From Myrica gale (Eukaryota > Streptophyta > Magnoliopsida > Fagales > Myricaceae), in the NCBI GenBank assembly GCA_963930655.1, contig OZ005609.1:20781001-20845000 (forward strand): a stretch of DNA of 64,000 nucleotides, read 5' to 3'. This document shows positions 22,194-35,565 of this stretch, one piece after another. The notes beneath the pieces are model-generated. The model saw only the letters and a list, made by a program, of their open reading frames with translations. It had not been told where the DNA came from and did no database searches. The position numbers and the translations under genes are program-made. Each line of letters begins with the position of its first letter. The first letter of the stretch is position 1.

Positions 22194-23506
22194 CTCCCAG
22201 GTAGGGCTTACACCGTGTTCCCGGCTAGGTTTAGTTTTTGAAAAAACCGGCAGTTTCCAGTTTACCCGGTGCGGTGTAAACCAATATATTTTTTTAGTTT
22301 TTTTAGTTTAGTTTCTACTCAATAGTTTAAACTTTAGTTTCACCTGAAGACGTAGTATTCTAGAAGCATAACAAGGTCTACTCAATAGTTTAGTTTCACC
22401 TGAATATTTGAGATTTGTTGTTGGTTTTGTCTAATCAAATACTTACATTCAAGTTACCAAGAAGCTCGCTAGGTGAATGAACTAGTTATTTAGAATTTTG
22501 GTAGAAAAAATTACAAATTTATTGTATTTAGAAGGGTATATATGAAGGCATTGGAATCCTAATTAAAGACTTTAATGCCAAACTTTGGTAAGTACATCGC
22601 ATAATATAAGTCAAGAGGTTGAGATTCTACCACAAAAAAATTTAAATCAATGTATGAGTTTAAGAGTTTTTAAGAAAATTTAACAAATTGTCTAAATTTC
22701 TAAAATTGACAAATCACTATTGAATTTATACCATGCTTGCAAAATCAATCACTCAATTACATTTTCGTTCAAATTTCTAATACATTTTAGTTCAAAAATT
22801 CAGACAGAGTCATCACTTTTGACCAGCGTTTGACAAGCGCTCGAGCGCCCTTTGAAAAAATTCAGACAAAGTCATCACGTTTGACTAGAGTTTGACAAGC
22901 GCTCGAACGCTCAATTAAAATTTCAGACAGAAACATAAGCGTTCGAAAAGCGTTTGACAAGCGCTCGAGCGCCTTCCGACGAATTAAAAAAAATTGCTGA
23001 ATTTTTGAATTTTCCTTGTGAAACCAAGGGAAACCCTACTAGGTTTTGAACATGTTTTAAAATTTTTATTAATTTTTTAATTAGAGGGAAACACATATTC
23101 TCCCCTCTAAGTGTTGTTAGGGTCTAAACTGGATTTTTCAAAAGGTAATAATTTCTACTTACAGTGACGTCTCTATTACTTTGGACTTTAAATTCTCATC
23201 TTATCTTTTAAGATGATCTTTAATTTATTGATTTTAGAATTTGGAATTCATTAGTTTAGATTTTATTGATATGTGATTAATGAACTAAAAAAAAGAAAAA
23301 TACATTGGGCCAAGTGCGTAAAATGCTAAAAAAATGGCTCAATATGAATGTAGGATAATCGGAAACCGACACCGCTAAGGGCCGATTTTTGCCCTTAACG
23401 GTGTAGGTGTAGGTGACAATTTTTTCAAAACCGGCCTACCCGGTGTAGGTGCCGGTTTTGGCCAAAACTGACACCTACACCGGGGTTGTGCAACCCTACT
23501 CCCAGG
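22194..23506. mobile_element. Non-autonomous hAT element with perfect 8-bp TSD
   Basis: The element at 22202-23498 (1297 bp) starts TAGGGCTTACACCG and ends with the inverse of TAGGGTTGCACAACC. CTCCCAGG flanks it perfectly at 22194-22201 and 23499-23506. Subterminal sequences on both sides are rich in 'accggtgtaggtg'-like words, expected for transposase binding sites. The interior encodes no transposase. It contains three tandem units of about 61 bp (22799-22985). It resembles the shorter hAT MITE at 7187-7615 only in the TAGGG end. Confidence 0.9.
22799..22985. repeat. Three tandem units of about 61 bp
   Basis: Units begin at about 22801, 22862 and 22924 with 'cagacaaagtcatcac' or variants. 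Each contains 'gtttgacaagcgctcgagcg' or a variant. The core GCGCTCGAGCG is an imperfect palindrome. They lie inside the hAT element and are its most GC-rich part. Confidence 0.88.
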
Positions 23507-24953
23507 TCAGAAGTTTGAGTAACATAAATTAAAATCACTTGCGAAAATAAAAGTCTGACTTTGGACCTAGTGGATAGGTTGAAATTGGTTGGTGGTCATG
23601 CTGGTGTTGTGATAACAGGCTCGCCCAATGGACAGTAGTGATGGTTGTCCCCTACCCCTTTTCTGAAAAAAAAGGGAACTTCCATATGCTCACATGTCAA
23701 GAGCTGCAGGGAAGTTAAGTTTGAACTTCCTGCGGATGTTGATGTTCATAGATACTAATTTTGCTGTGAGAGCCAAGCTGAATTCGTTAAAGGGTTTCAA
23801 GCAATCTCCGCAGGATGTGCATCTTCAATTTGTCTGCCTGAGTAGGTAAAGAATTAAAAAATCCCACATGCGCAACTATCTCGAGCAAAAGATTCAGCTA
23901 CTGAAGATAAGTTCCTCCAAAATTGGTTCTTTTCTTTCCATGCAAATGAACCATACACTAATGTTAGTAACATCCAAGCTTGTAACTTCTAGATCAAGTG
24001 ATCAACCCTTGCCTCCATGCAAACGCAACACCCCCTTTTGCCCAATTGGGGGACAATCAGACTACCAAGGCTCAGGCCATTTTTTGATTGTCTCCCAAGT
24101 TAGAGTTATAGGCTCCATCTGATAAGAGTAGAAGATCATCAGGCCCAATTTCCTTGAACCCATCATCTAACTGACATGCATTGGTTCGATCCTGAGATCG
24201 CTCGTGAGTCTTTGAGAATTGAGAGCACCATCCAATCCAATGAAGGCTTCCCCATGGTTAGGTTAGCTACTTTAGCTCCTAATAATCTTTGGATCCTTAA
24301 TCGGGACTTTCATGATCTTCGAGGGGCTCTACATCACATACTGGAAACATGCACCAGTGAGTCAGTGACCAGTGGGTTTAAGTGAGAGTCTCTATGCTTA
24401 GAGTCTGCCAACTTTTTTTTTTGAGGAAAAAAAAAGACTGATCTAGAGTTGATGGGAAGGAATGATTGCTAATTGCTCGAATTCCTGACTATTCTGCCCC
24501 ACATTCCAGAAATCCATGTGCCATCTCTTCTTGATTCATTGCTTCATGGCCAACATTCTCAAGTTTTAATTAATTGGGTGATATAGATTATGTTGCACCT
24601 AAACCTCCAAATTTGTCTTTGCATCCAATATCTGAGGACGAAACCGAGGGGTGAAATGATGCATTTTCTGGTTTTTGATTTTGCTGGTCCATCTTCATCA
24701 ACTGAACCTTATGAACCATGGAAGAGTCCTCTAACGCTCCACCAACAGAGTTTGAGGACAATGTTCCTGGCTTCTTGCACTGTATTATCAAAAGGTCCAT
24801 CTCCGATTTTCAGAACCCGGACCCTCAGCCCTCATTTTCGGATCGAACTTTCAATTCGAATCGGACGAAATAAATATAGCATTGCGAGCAGACTGCGTAT
24901 GTCTGAGTTTTCCACGGCCTGCATATATATAGCAGAGCTCAAAGATCCTTTCA
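23507..24953. other. Intergenic stretch, nothing recognised
   Basis: Open frames at 23868-24122, 24176-24385 and 24590-25015 (plus) carry no family motif that I know. I see no bounded repeats. Confidence 0.3.
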
Positions 24954-25324
24954 TAATTTCTTGGGAAATATGCAATTTTTACGATTTAGTCACTAGGTTT
25001 CATTTTTTTTACTAAATGGTCATTGAGAATATATAGTTGTGACGATTTAGTCTTTCTGTCAAATATCCGTTAATTTTTAACGGAATAGAATGCGGTCGAC
25101 CTCTTCATGTAGCGGTCGACCGCTACAATTTACCGTTACTGCAACAGTAAACAAACCGATCGACCGCTATTTCGGTTAAAAATTTAACAGAGGTTTGACG
25201 GAAAGACCAGATTGTCACAAATATATATTCTCAGTGACCATTTAGTAAAAAAATGAAACCTAGTGATTAAATCGTAAAAGTGTTGTAAACCTAGTGACCA
25301 AATTGCATATTTTCCTAATTTCTT
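24954..25324. mobile_element. Foldback MITE with 9-bp TSD (copy 1)
   Basis: The element at 24963-25315 has inverted arms of about 120 bp, opening GGGAAATATGCAATTT and closing GCATATTTTCC. TAATTTCTT flanks it perfectly (24954-24962 and 25316-25324). The centre carries 'gcggtcgaccgctac'-type palindromes. Copies of the same family are at 26688-27042 and 40803-41082. The 9-bp TSD points to Mutator-like mobilisation. Confidence 0.87.
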
Positions 25325-25701
25325 TATCCATTTATTCTTGTCCCGTGATAAGAAACGTATTCAACAAGAGAGATGAAATCAAGATGATATAGGGATAAAC
25401 TAAAAGTGAAGCTTTAGGAGATATGATTCATCACAACAAAACTCAGTTCATAGTTTATGAGTTCACGGAAAGATCAAATAGCGCTCTGCGAAAGGTGGAA
25501 AGGAAAAAGAAGCTCTACAAAGCCTTTATCCGTTTGATGCATGCTATTCGTTCTTCCTATATATTTAAAGTGTGACATGACCTATTTTTGTTGATTTTAA
25601 TGTTCGAAGTGCAAAATTAAACACAATGTGTCAAATTTAATGGTTTAAAGTATGATTTTCAAATGGCGAGGTACTTTTAGGGAAGAATGTTATAAAAAAA
25701 A

Positions 25702-26615
25702 TCAGTGTTTGTTTGGCATGAATTTTTCTCTAGTAAACTATTCTTCTAATTTTGTATGTTTGAAAGGGTAGCGAAATTTAAGTCTAAGGGGAAATCTTTA
25801 AGTGTGGTCCAGGAAAAATTGAGCCTCTCAAACATAAAATGGCGGACTTCTCTTTAGAAGACGTAAGCTATTTTGGCCTCTTGTATTCAAAAGTATTCTA
25901 TGATTAACGGGCTGTTTTTAGGCCCTTTCCTTGTAATCAATGGAGGTTAGATCCCCCTTTTGAGTGGTCTTTAGTGGGCACGATTTCCTTGATGGGTTTC
26001 CTCTCCTCTAGGCGTCTAGATCTGGCCAAGATTTGCGACATTCGGTCAACACGTGAGCCCTTACTTGCGCCCACGTGTGCGCGTGTATTTCACATGCCCG
26101 CCGCCTAGACATGTCGCGGTTTTGCCCCTTGAACGGTCCACTAGGCTTTTATGCCACCCCTATTGCCTCTCGTTTTGTGAACTGTTCTGGCCGTTTTTCT
26201 TCGATGAGTCTCCTTGTCGCACAAAGCTGTCATTCCTCCTCCTCCCCCTTATGCAACCAATCATTGCTTGAAAATTGTTTCGAAGGAGTTAGATTGTCTC
26301 TCCGATCGCCCTTCCTCCACTAGATGACGTTATCGCCTTGTGCGGTGGTCTTATTGTGTCTCGGTCCTAGGAGCCGATTTGTGCATCTTGATCCTTGCAG
26401 TTGATTTGTCCCGGTCTTTGTGGCTGATTTGTTGTCCTCTCGTGAGATCCACCATATTGTAGGGTCTTTTTTTCTATTTAAGTTGTTTTGCTGCCTTCTG
26501 AACTATTTTTCTATTAACTGTATTATTCTCAGTTATTAATATTTGAGTTGCTTAAATTAAAAAAATATTCTCTCTTTAACTCTAAGAATAAGCCAAACTC
26601 CAAATCAAACACTAC
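25702..26615. mobile_element. Possible nested MITE and retroposon-like insert
   Basis: The outer edges look like inverted ends ('cagtgtttgtttggcatg' at 25702 and 'ccaaatcaaacactac' at 26600-26615). The inside, about 25920-26575, is C/T-rich and ends with words similar to the retroposon at 3884-4762 ('tgttttgctgccttctgaact'). No protein is recognised. I suggest a MITE that received a retroposon insert, without firm borders. Confidence 0.4.
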
Positions 26616-26687
26616 AAAACAACATCAAACCCTGGAAACATTTTTAGCCCCAATTTTAAGATATCAACCAGACATAAAAAAATTTAG

Positions 26688-27042
26688 AGAAATATGCAAT
26701 TTGGTGATTAGGTTTATAGCAAGCTGACAATTAAGTCATTAAGTTTCATTTTTTTACTATATGGTGACTGATAATATAAAGTTGTGACGATCTGGTCTTT
26801 CCTTCAAACATCAGTTAATTTTTAACGGAATAGAATACGGTTGATCGCTATAATTTACCGTTGCTGCAACGGTAAACAAACCGGTCGACCGCTATTCCGA
26901 TTAAAAAATTAACGGAGGTTTGACGGAAAGACCAGATCGTCACAACTATAAATTCTCAATGATCATATAGTAAAAAAATGAAACTTAGTGACTAAATCGT
27001 CAGCGTACTATAAAGCTAGTGACCAAATTGCATATTTCTCAA
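26688..27042. mobile_element. Foldback MITE (copy 2), upstream of ZDS
   Basis: It has the same family and arm structure as 24963-25315: it starts GAGAAATATGCAATTTGG and ends AAATTGCATATTTCTC. The centre has 'ggtcgaccgctattcc'. It ends only about 320 bp before the ZDS start codon, so it forms part of the ZDS upstream region. The flanks are A-rich and match at 8 of 9 bases at best. Confidence 0.75.
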
Positions 27043-27364
27043 AAAAATTAATAACTTGAAAAATATTTATACCTGAAAGTATATGTATTTTTATTTTTTC
27101 TTATTTTAGCTTGAAAGAAACATGGTTTTTCGGTTCCAATAACACTAGTCTAATTCTTTTCTGTCCACTCTCCACTCCAGCCTTGGTGGCGCATTATCGA
27201 TAGCGGAACCACCAGGTGACCTCTTTTTCTCTCTCTACGAAGCTTGTATGGTGACATTTAAAATTGGTTGATGCAAATTAGTTCAACGTCAGCTACAACT
27301 AAGTGCAGAGACACGGTCGAAGATAGCTATCAGTTTCTTTGTCCATAGCTTTGGTTTTACAGCT

Positions 27365-30300
27365 ATGGCTTCTTGGATTATTTTCCCGGTGACTTCTGTC
27401 GCCGGGACCCGGTGCGATACAGCAAGGCTATTATTCCGGGGTAGGCGCTCGGTTGCACAGGTGAAGGGCCAGAGGGCATGGGTTCGCTGCTCTTTGGACT
27501 CTTTGGATACCAAAGTTTCTGACATGAGTGTTAATGGTAATCGCTCTTTTCCTTTGCCATAGTATGTTTTTCTATCCGAAAATTTAGATTTGTGCTTGTT
27601 CGCTTCCGGTATTCAGTATTCTGGTTTTTTGGAAGAATTTTTGGTCCTGGTTGACGGTTTGAGTAGTTTTCACTGCATTTGACGGGGTAGCTGTTAGAGT
27701 ACGTTTTTGTATAATTCTCACTTCTTTTTCACCGGAGGAATCGCAATCAAATTCTAGGACAATAATGAGTTTGTGCAGTTGCGAGAATTTGTGGACAACT
27801 AGATTTCCCTCCCGTTTCGTTTTTCTCACAGGACAAGCTAAGGAAACGATTTAAAAAGGGCTTACTACTGGTGTGAAGTTCTGGACCCCAAAAATGGTTG
27901 AAGATATAATAAAATGCTTGTGACAAAAGCTACTCTATTGCGTTAATATGTGCGCAATATACGGCTGAAGACTGCAATCTACTTTAATATTACAAAGGTT
28001 TTGTTTTCTTATTTTGCAGAATTTCTATGAGTAACAGAAAGATCAAAGTTTTATAATACCATAGTAAGAAATTAGTAGTTCTAGTTGCTATCTGTGAACG
28101 TCAATGTACTAAATTGAGTTATTTACCTGCCAGCTCCAAAAGGGTTGTTTCCACCAGAACCTGAACATTATCGGGGACCTAAGCTTAAAGTTGCTATTAT
28201 TGGAGCTGGCTTAGCAGGCATGTCAACAGCAGTTGAACTTTTGGACCAAGGCCATGAGGTTTGGCTTATCTTATTCTCTTGCCATGCCCTCAATTGATGA
28301 CAACATGCCACTTATGGTACCTGAGTATTGTCCAATATCTTGTCCATACCATCATTCCACAATTCCTGATTCAGAATGAAGAATTAGATATAGAATAGGC
28401 ATTTTGGGCTATTATGCTGAGTAATTACAAGCGGAAATATACTTCAGAGTATTCTAGCTTCTGTGATTTTAATGGTTATCCCTCATGTGCAAGTTAATTA
28501 CATGCTGGCATTTGTTCTTTCAGGTGGATATATACGAGTCAAGGTCTTTTATTGGTGGAAAAGTGGGCTCTTTTGTCGACAAGCATGGGAACCACATTGA
28601 GATGGGATTGCATGTTTTCTTCGGCTGCTACAACAATCTTTTCCGTTTAATGAAAAAGGTGAACATAACTTTCGTTGTAGACATAAGAAGTTGTAAGCTG
28701 TTTTGAAATGTGATCACTGATTCAGATTTGTGCATACCATGCTCTTTCCCAGCTTATCTGCTTCCTTAAATCAATGTCTTGCAAATCTCCTGAATACCAA
28801 TTAAAAGTACTGGCTTCTTCTTTAGGAAAAGGGCTTCTATCTATCTTGCATGACAAAGTTTCTTATATCTCTACTGAATGTAGGTTGGTGCAGATAACAA
28901 TCTGCTTGTAAAGGATCATACTCACACTTTTGTAAACAAAGGGGGTCAAATCGGCGGTATGGTCTAATGCTTGTTCTCAAGTAAAATCTTACTTATTGTT
29001 TTTATTTTTAAAGTCTTGTTTTGCAAATTGTTTTGGTAACGATCAGTCTAGAAGGATGTGTAGCATAAATGTTTTGTACTCAACTTTCAACTGCAGAACT
29101 GGATTTTAGATTTCCAATCGGAGCGCCATTACATGGAATTCGCGCATTTTTATCTACAAATCAGCTTCAGGTGGTGCTTACTGAGCCATTCATACTGCCT
29201 TTGTAGCCCCATATCTTAAGGCCATGACCATCTGCCATCATTTGCAGATATGGCTTCCAGTTCTTAGTGATATATATGGCATGTCAAGTTTCATTCTGTC
29301 TAACTTAGCTTTCACATTCTGTGAGGCTGTCAAAAGAAAAAAAGAAGGCAGCAATGCAGAGATATTGTGATGTACTTATTAGCAGATCTCCTTTTGCAAT
29401 GCTGATAAGGTTAAAGAAGCTTCTTCCTGCTTTGGAATTCTTACTGATCTACTTTTCTGAATGTTTTAAATCTGCAGACATATGATAAAGCAAGAAATGC
29501 TGTGGCTCTTGTCCTAAGTCCAGTTGTGAGGGCTCTTATTGATCCAGATGGTGCATTGCAGGACATAAGGAATTTGGACAGTGTACGAGTGGTGTTCTAT
29601 CATCTTATTATATGAGCGTCATTTTGTTCTTGTGATCTATCAGAAGAGTGCCCCTTTTCCATTTTTTCCATTTTGGGTTACTAACGGGCACCCTAGGCCC
29701 GCAAACTACACATGCTCAACCAGATGCATCCGAGGAGAAGTAACATCCTTTACATCTTTCTATATGATTTGACCAACACTCTCCGGAGGGGATCTGAAAA
29801 CAAAATTGCCAGGAGAGTTCCCAGTTCTCATGGAGCCTTCTTTTTTTGTGTGTGAGTTGGGGGGGGGGGTTCTCCTCCGTAGTTCTGTGGTGCTTTTCTT
29901 TTTGGGGTTTGCATTATTCTCTCTATCTCTCTCTCTTTTTCTTTTTCTCCCCGTTTCTTGAAAGGAGAAGTTTGGGTTGGGGTGTGGAATTTTCACAATT
30001 TGAAGAAGGGGAGATGATATTATATTGCCTTTGGGAATTATTCAATAAACCTAGGTGTCTTCTGTGGCTTGATCTTTTTGATTCTGACATTTTGTGTATA
30101 TGTGTTTCTTTAATATTGTTCTATAAGTTTGATCAATTTATTGATTTTATTATACAGATCAGCTTCTCTGATTGGTTCTTATCGAAAGGTGGCACACGCA
30201 TGAGTATTCAGCGAATGTGGGATCCTGTTGCCTATGCCCTTGGGTTTATTGATTGTGATAATATCAGTGCCCGTTGCATGCTCACTATATTCTCATTGTT

Positions 30301-33300
30301 TGCCACTAAGACAGAGGCTTCCCTTCTACGCATGCTCAAGGGTTCTCCAGATGTTTACTTGAGTGGTCCAATCAGAAAGTATATCACTGACAAAGGTGGA
30401 AGGTACTATTTACAAAGTATAAGACTTTTACATGACTGGGATGGGGTAATGTTTCATTGTTTGTCATTTGTTTTCTAGTTGAGTGCGATCTTCTAGTTGT
30501 TTATAGGTATGAAGGTGGAGTGGTGAGATTCTTAATTATTGTTTTAATTAAATTATTGCTCATCATAAAACTTAATATGATACTATAAATTAAGGCAAGC
30601 CACAGATTCTCTAAGGTGGATACTGTGGTGAGATGAACAGTCTAATTAAAAATAATAATGGGTCAATTTTAAGAAGGCTACCCAAAATAATCTGGAGCAT
30701 CCTAATTTATTTTCTCATATTGATTTCTCCTCTCATCCTATGCTAGGACAGGTTTCATCTTAGGTGGGGGTGTAGAGAGATACTGTATGATAAATCCCCG
30801 GATGGAGATATGTTTGTTACAGGACTTGCAATGTCTAAGGTGATCTGCTTCTCATCTTCTTCCTTCAGAAGCTTTTAGAAGTCTTCTTGCTATTCATGCA
30901 TATTCAACTAATCCTATTGAGTTGCTTCCATGTCCAGTACAAGTCTGGTAGTTTTGTTTGGGGTAAACTATACTTTGTACCTCGAACTACCACCCAAATT
31001 TAGTTTGTACTTCAAACTACGAGTTCTGTCGTGTTGCAAACTATGAAAAGACGATAATGTGCATGCTCTTGGATCTGAATGTCTAAACTGTCTCTACCTA
31101 AAACAGAAGAGACGTTAGCACAGGTGAAATTGCTCTGAACATTTTTTATTTTTGGTAGGGACACTCTGGACATTTACTTTCAAAGGCATACACGTTGCAA
31201 CTTTTTTGTAGTTTTGAGGAAGCAACATTACGATGTGGATAGAGTTTGTAATTACAAAACAAGTAGCAGTTTGGGGATACAAAAATGTGGCCTAATATTT
31301 GCCTTTTATCTCAGGCTACTAGTAAGCAAATTGTGAAAGCTGATGCTTATGTTGCAGGTGTGTGTTATCTCATCAGATTCAGTGTTTATGTTTTTATTTA
31401 ATTATTTATGCCAGGTGAATGTTATGTAATGTGCAAAGATACTCATAAAAAAAGTGAATGTTGTGTAATGCCTGTACTCTTTTGATGGCAGCATGTGATG
31501 TCCCTGGAATAAAAAGATTGCTTCCAGCCCGGTGGAGGGAATTGAAATTTTTCAATAATGTTTATGAACTAGTTGGAGTGCCTGTTGTTACAGTGCAACT
31601 AAGATACAGTGGTTGGGTCACAGAGTTACAGGATCTAGAACGGTCAAGGTAATTATCTCATCTACACCATGTTGTTGGCTTAGAGCAGTGTGATGCTTTT
31701 TTGCTCATAGGATCACAGCAAAATCTGTTTCCATTTCACTTATGGAAGCCTGAGGCTTTTTTGCTTTACACCTTCATGAATGTTACTGTCTGGATGGTAG
31801 GCAATTGAGGCAAGCTGCGGGGTTAGATAACCTTCTTTACACTCCAGATGCAGATTTCTCTTGCTTTGCAGACCTAGCACTTACATCTCCAGAAGATTAC
31901 TATCGTGAGGGACAAGGTTCATTACTCCAGTAAGGAAAATGTTCTTATCGTGATCATTTGTGCACATTGTGGCAGTATCGATCTCCCAACACATGCTTCT
32001 ATTCACTAGGGTAGTAATAATTCATGATGATTACAGTAAGCCTTTCATGTATATACTAATTCAATGATGAGGTTTTGTTTTGTGTCTGCGTTTCTTTGTA
32101 TGTCTGTTCATCCTTGGGACCAAACTAGTGATATTTGGTATGCTGATCAGACCCTTCGGCTCTTTCAACCTCCATCATTCTCAACCAATTCTGCTACCAC
32201 TACCAGTGTAGTTTTTGCACCAGTGTTAATACGATGATCTCAGGGGTTCTGTTCTCTTGATCTGTTTCCTACTTTCTTGCCTGGACTTTTATTCGCTTTT
32301 AGAGCAAGATTTTCTTTCACCACTCAACTAACATGACTTAATTTCATATTTGTCAGAACATGGGGTTTGGTAGATTGTTGTCTTATAAGTTTTTGTTCTG
32401 TTCTGTTTTTTTTTTCTCTCTAAGCATTTCGTTGTGAATCTTCTATCTTCCGCTATTTTTTTTTCTAGATGCCAAAGAATATGCAAATCCTATGAGTGCA
32501 AGCTCTACCATTTCCATTTTATGTTTCAATTCTTTCCCCAATGATTGATTAGAAAGGAATGTCGAAGAAAACAAATTTAATGTGTGCCAAGTTTCTGAGA
32601 AATGAGTAAGGGGTTCGGTACAAAGATTAAGTGTTAAAGAGGAAAAGAGGCTTTTGGAACAGAAGACATGAAACAGGCCTAGATAATTTTTTTTTCTAAA
32701 TTAAAACAGGCCTAGAGATGTGTGTGTTGTTTTGCTTTCCTTCTGCTTGATATTTTCATCTTCATCAGTCCTATGGTTGGGTATGTTTTGCAATGATCTG
32801 TGTGTTATTCGTTTCCCTTCTTTTCTGTATCATAATGCTGAAATCTCACATACTTGCATAAATTTAAGGATATGTTCTATTAGTGATTGGGAAATGAAAC
32901 TATTTTAGTCCCGATAATTAGTTTTAAAACTTTCAATTTGAAATTAATCTTCTCTTCTCATGCTTTTATTTCTCTAGTGGTGTTTCCTTTTGTTTTCACC
33001 TACCAAGTCAAAAAAACAATTCCTGTCCTGCAGATGTGTTCTGACCCCAGGTGACCCATACATGCCCTTGCCAAATGATGAAATCATAGCAAGAGTGGCT
33101 AAGCAGGTTGGTACCTTCTAAGAAGATGACTCTTGTTTTTCAAGTAACTTCACTGGCAGTTTAAAGAAAACTCAGGGCAGCCATTTTTCATGTGTCATTT
33201 ATCTAGTCCAGTATTCATGTTTTGGAATTATGTTTTTTTTTTGCCTATCAAGTAAGAAAGGAAGCAAATCGGTACAACAATATATGAGGGAGATAATGCA

Positions 33301-35192
33301 ATGGGCCCCCTAACAAGAAACAGGCTTCAAAACTTAGGCCATGTTTTACTTTAGAGACTCTTTCTTCACGATGGCTTGTCCATAAAAGATATGCACACAT
33401 GCACAGACATGTATATGTTGGCTCTGGTTTGGAACTGCTGTGCTTTCAACCCAATTATGAGCTTATGATTTCTGTAATCTTGAATTGAACATTGGACACC
33501 ACTTCTGCTTGATTGAGCAACATGGACAACTCAGTAACATAGGCATAGTTAGAACCTTGGTCTCTCTTTGTATTGTAATGGACCATGCGGAGCTTCTGGC
33601 TACACATGCATGATCTAAAGCCCTATCACAAGCAGAGCATTTGCATCGTCTTTTTAGTTGGATTCACCATAAAAAAGAAGGAAATATATATTGCTTTGTT
33701 ATTTCGTTATTGGTGCCTTTGTTATCAGGTTTTTGCTTTATTCCCATCATCTCAAGGCTTAGACGTTACTTGGTCATCTGTTGTCAAAATTGGGCAATCT
33801 CTATATCGTGAGGCACCTGGTAAAGATCCATTCAGACCCGATCAGAAGACCCCCATAAAAAATTTCTTCCTTGCTGGCTCATATACAAAACAGGTAACTT
33901 TTTTAGCCCCTAATCTCTTGTACGATGCTTAGCTGTTACATGCATATAATGGTAGAACATTTAGGCTAGCAGTCTCCTATTGCTACTTCTTTACTGATTA
34001 TTTCATGTTTGGATGATGCACCTCCCTTAGCTGCATCTGTCCTTTCCAACGTGAAGGCAATTCATTGTAGTTTTTAACTTCAAATATGTTCATGGGCTCA
34101 TATTCCAGCAATATGTTGATGTAAGAGCCAGCTCTTTTGAGCTAAGATATACTTATCCAATTCTTTCCCCAAACGTGGCTGGTGACTGGTTAAAAATGTC
34201 TCATTAGTATTTACTAAGATGTTCATAACATATTTGAACAAACAATCCTTTGATGGTGGTGTCTGTGATAGCCCAAATCCCATATGGAGTAGGAGAAGAA
34301 AAAGAATGAGTGATGAGTTCTATAAGGTTAGGTCCCACATTGAGACATTTCTAAGTTGAACTGAGACTTGTAATGATTTCAATGAGCTTCAAAAATCAAC
34401 CTTGACTACTTTTTTTTGAAGTCAAAGCGCAATGTGACTTACGCTTCCTTGAGTAGTTATAAATGGTATTAAAGTAGCCTTAATAACCATTAATGTGAGC
34501 TTGGTTGGCCTTGATGAGGACGTCAATGATTTAAAGGGGAGATTGTGATTCCTTGAATATCACATGCAGTAGAAGAAGAGAAAGAATGAAAGATGAGTTT
34601 TACAAGGACCAAGTCTCATATTAATACATTACTAAGTTGAACTGAGACTTACAATAATTCCAAAAGGGCTTTAAGTTGACTATTTGAAGTCAAAGTGCAA
34701 ATGTAGCTTACACTTCCCTTGGGTCGTTATAGTGTCAATCCCTTCACCTTGTGACAAACCAAAATTAAGCTTTCTCCCTTCAATGGAACCGTGGTTCATT
34801 ACTATGAGTACTCACTTAGATACTGACTCCAATAATGTCTTACATTACCTGTTTATTGTTCTTATACTAACTGATCAATATTTTCTTTGTAAACCCATTA
34901 TATTTCAAGTCATAGCTGACGCCCTGGCCTCATCTGCCTAAAATTCATATTGCATATCGCAGCTGATCATCGCTGAAGAAAAGTGATTTAAGAAAGTTCT
35001 GCTAAATGGTTCTAACTTGTACAGGATTACATAGACAGCATGGAGGGGGCAACTTTATCTGGCAGGCAAGCGTCTGCCTGTATATGTGATGCTGGAGAAG
35101 AGTTGGATGCATTGCGGAAAAAGCTTGCTGCTATTGAATCGCAAGAACAAAGGAGAGATGCAAACATTAGTGATGAGTTAAGCTTAGTGTAA
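27365..35192 (+). CDS. ZDS: Zeta-carotene desaturase, chloroplastic (14 exons)
   Basis: ZDS is an FAD-dependent plastid enzyme that turns zeta-carotene into lycopene through neurosporene. Exons: 27365-27536, 28134-28258, 28524-28658, 28884-28956, 29097-29170, 29478-29582, 30158-30402, 30752-30839, 31315-31357, 31492-31648, 31801-31929, 33034-33106, 33729-33893 and 35025-35192. All borders are GT-AG, and the frame is open throughout, giving 583 residues, close to the usual length. About the first 50 residues form a basic, Ser/Arg-containing transit peptide. The FAD-binding motif [18 protein letters not shown] is at residues 77-94. Family blocks [39 protein letters not shown] and [20 protein letters not shown] are present. 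Introns 8 and 13 hold repeats but splice sites are intact. A broken partial copy lies at 42031-44335. The gene looks functional. Confidence 0.97.
30955..31305. mobile_element. Foldback-like insert in ZDS intron 8
   Basis: The left side 'ggggtaaactatactttgtacc' and the right side 'gtttggggatacaaaaatgtgg' are imperfect inverses. Pieces between them also pair ('gttgcaaactatg' and 'gttgcaacttt'-type words). The same insert is present in the ZDS pseudogene (about 43060-43375), so it entered the ZDS intron before that duplication. Confidence 0.5.
34284..34735. repeat. Diverged tandem pair in ZDS intron 13
   Basis: Two related units at about 34284-34455 and 34567-34735 share, in order, 'agaagaaaaagaatga', 'gatgagtt', 'ctaagttgaactgagactt' and 'tgaagtcaaag'. 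Their divergence shows an old duplication. The source element is not recognised. Confidence 0.65.
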
Positions 35193-35565
35193 TACCCTGA
35201 CATCTACTTTTGTGTACTAAGAGAACTCCCCAAATTGTGGCAACCAGATGGTAGTTTGCACAGGAGAACGTTTGCTCACACGGGGCAATTATATGTATAC
35301 ATAAAGCATGAGACATTGAATATCAATTGAATGATGCAAAAAAACAATGAAGAACTAGCCCTTATTGCTTTCGGAAACAAAACTCGAGCCACTTCTAAGG
35401 TCTACGTTATACAAATTATTCACATAAATCAAAAAGCTGAGGCAAACAAATAGAATAAAGCACTAATTGCTACTTCCAGCTTTCTATGTTGAAGCTTACA
35501 AAATGAAGACAAAGCGGAGTTGTCATCCCAAGTGCAGAAGGTGTTATAGGAAGGTAAAATGTGAA
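35193..35565 (+). other. ZDS 3' flank
   Basis: The 3' untranslated region of ZDS should lie here, directly after the TAA at 35190-35192. Candidate polyadenylation-like A-rich words occur near 35325-35345. No further gene is seen. Confidence 0.4.

Noticed and set aside
22799..22985. CRISPR-like array
   Set aside because: Three degenerate tandem units without unique spacers, inside a plant hAT element.
29846..30478. 210-codon plus-strand open frame
   Set aside because: Its second half is ZDS exon 7; the first half is intron 6 read through a pyrimidine tract.
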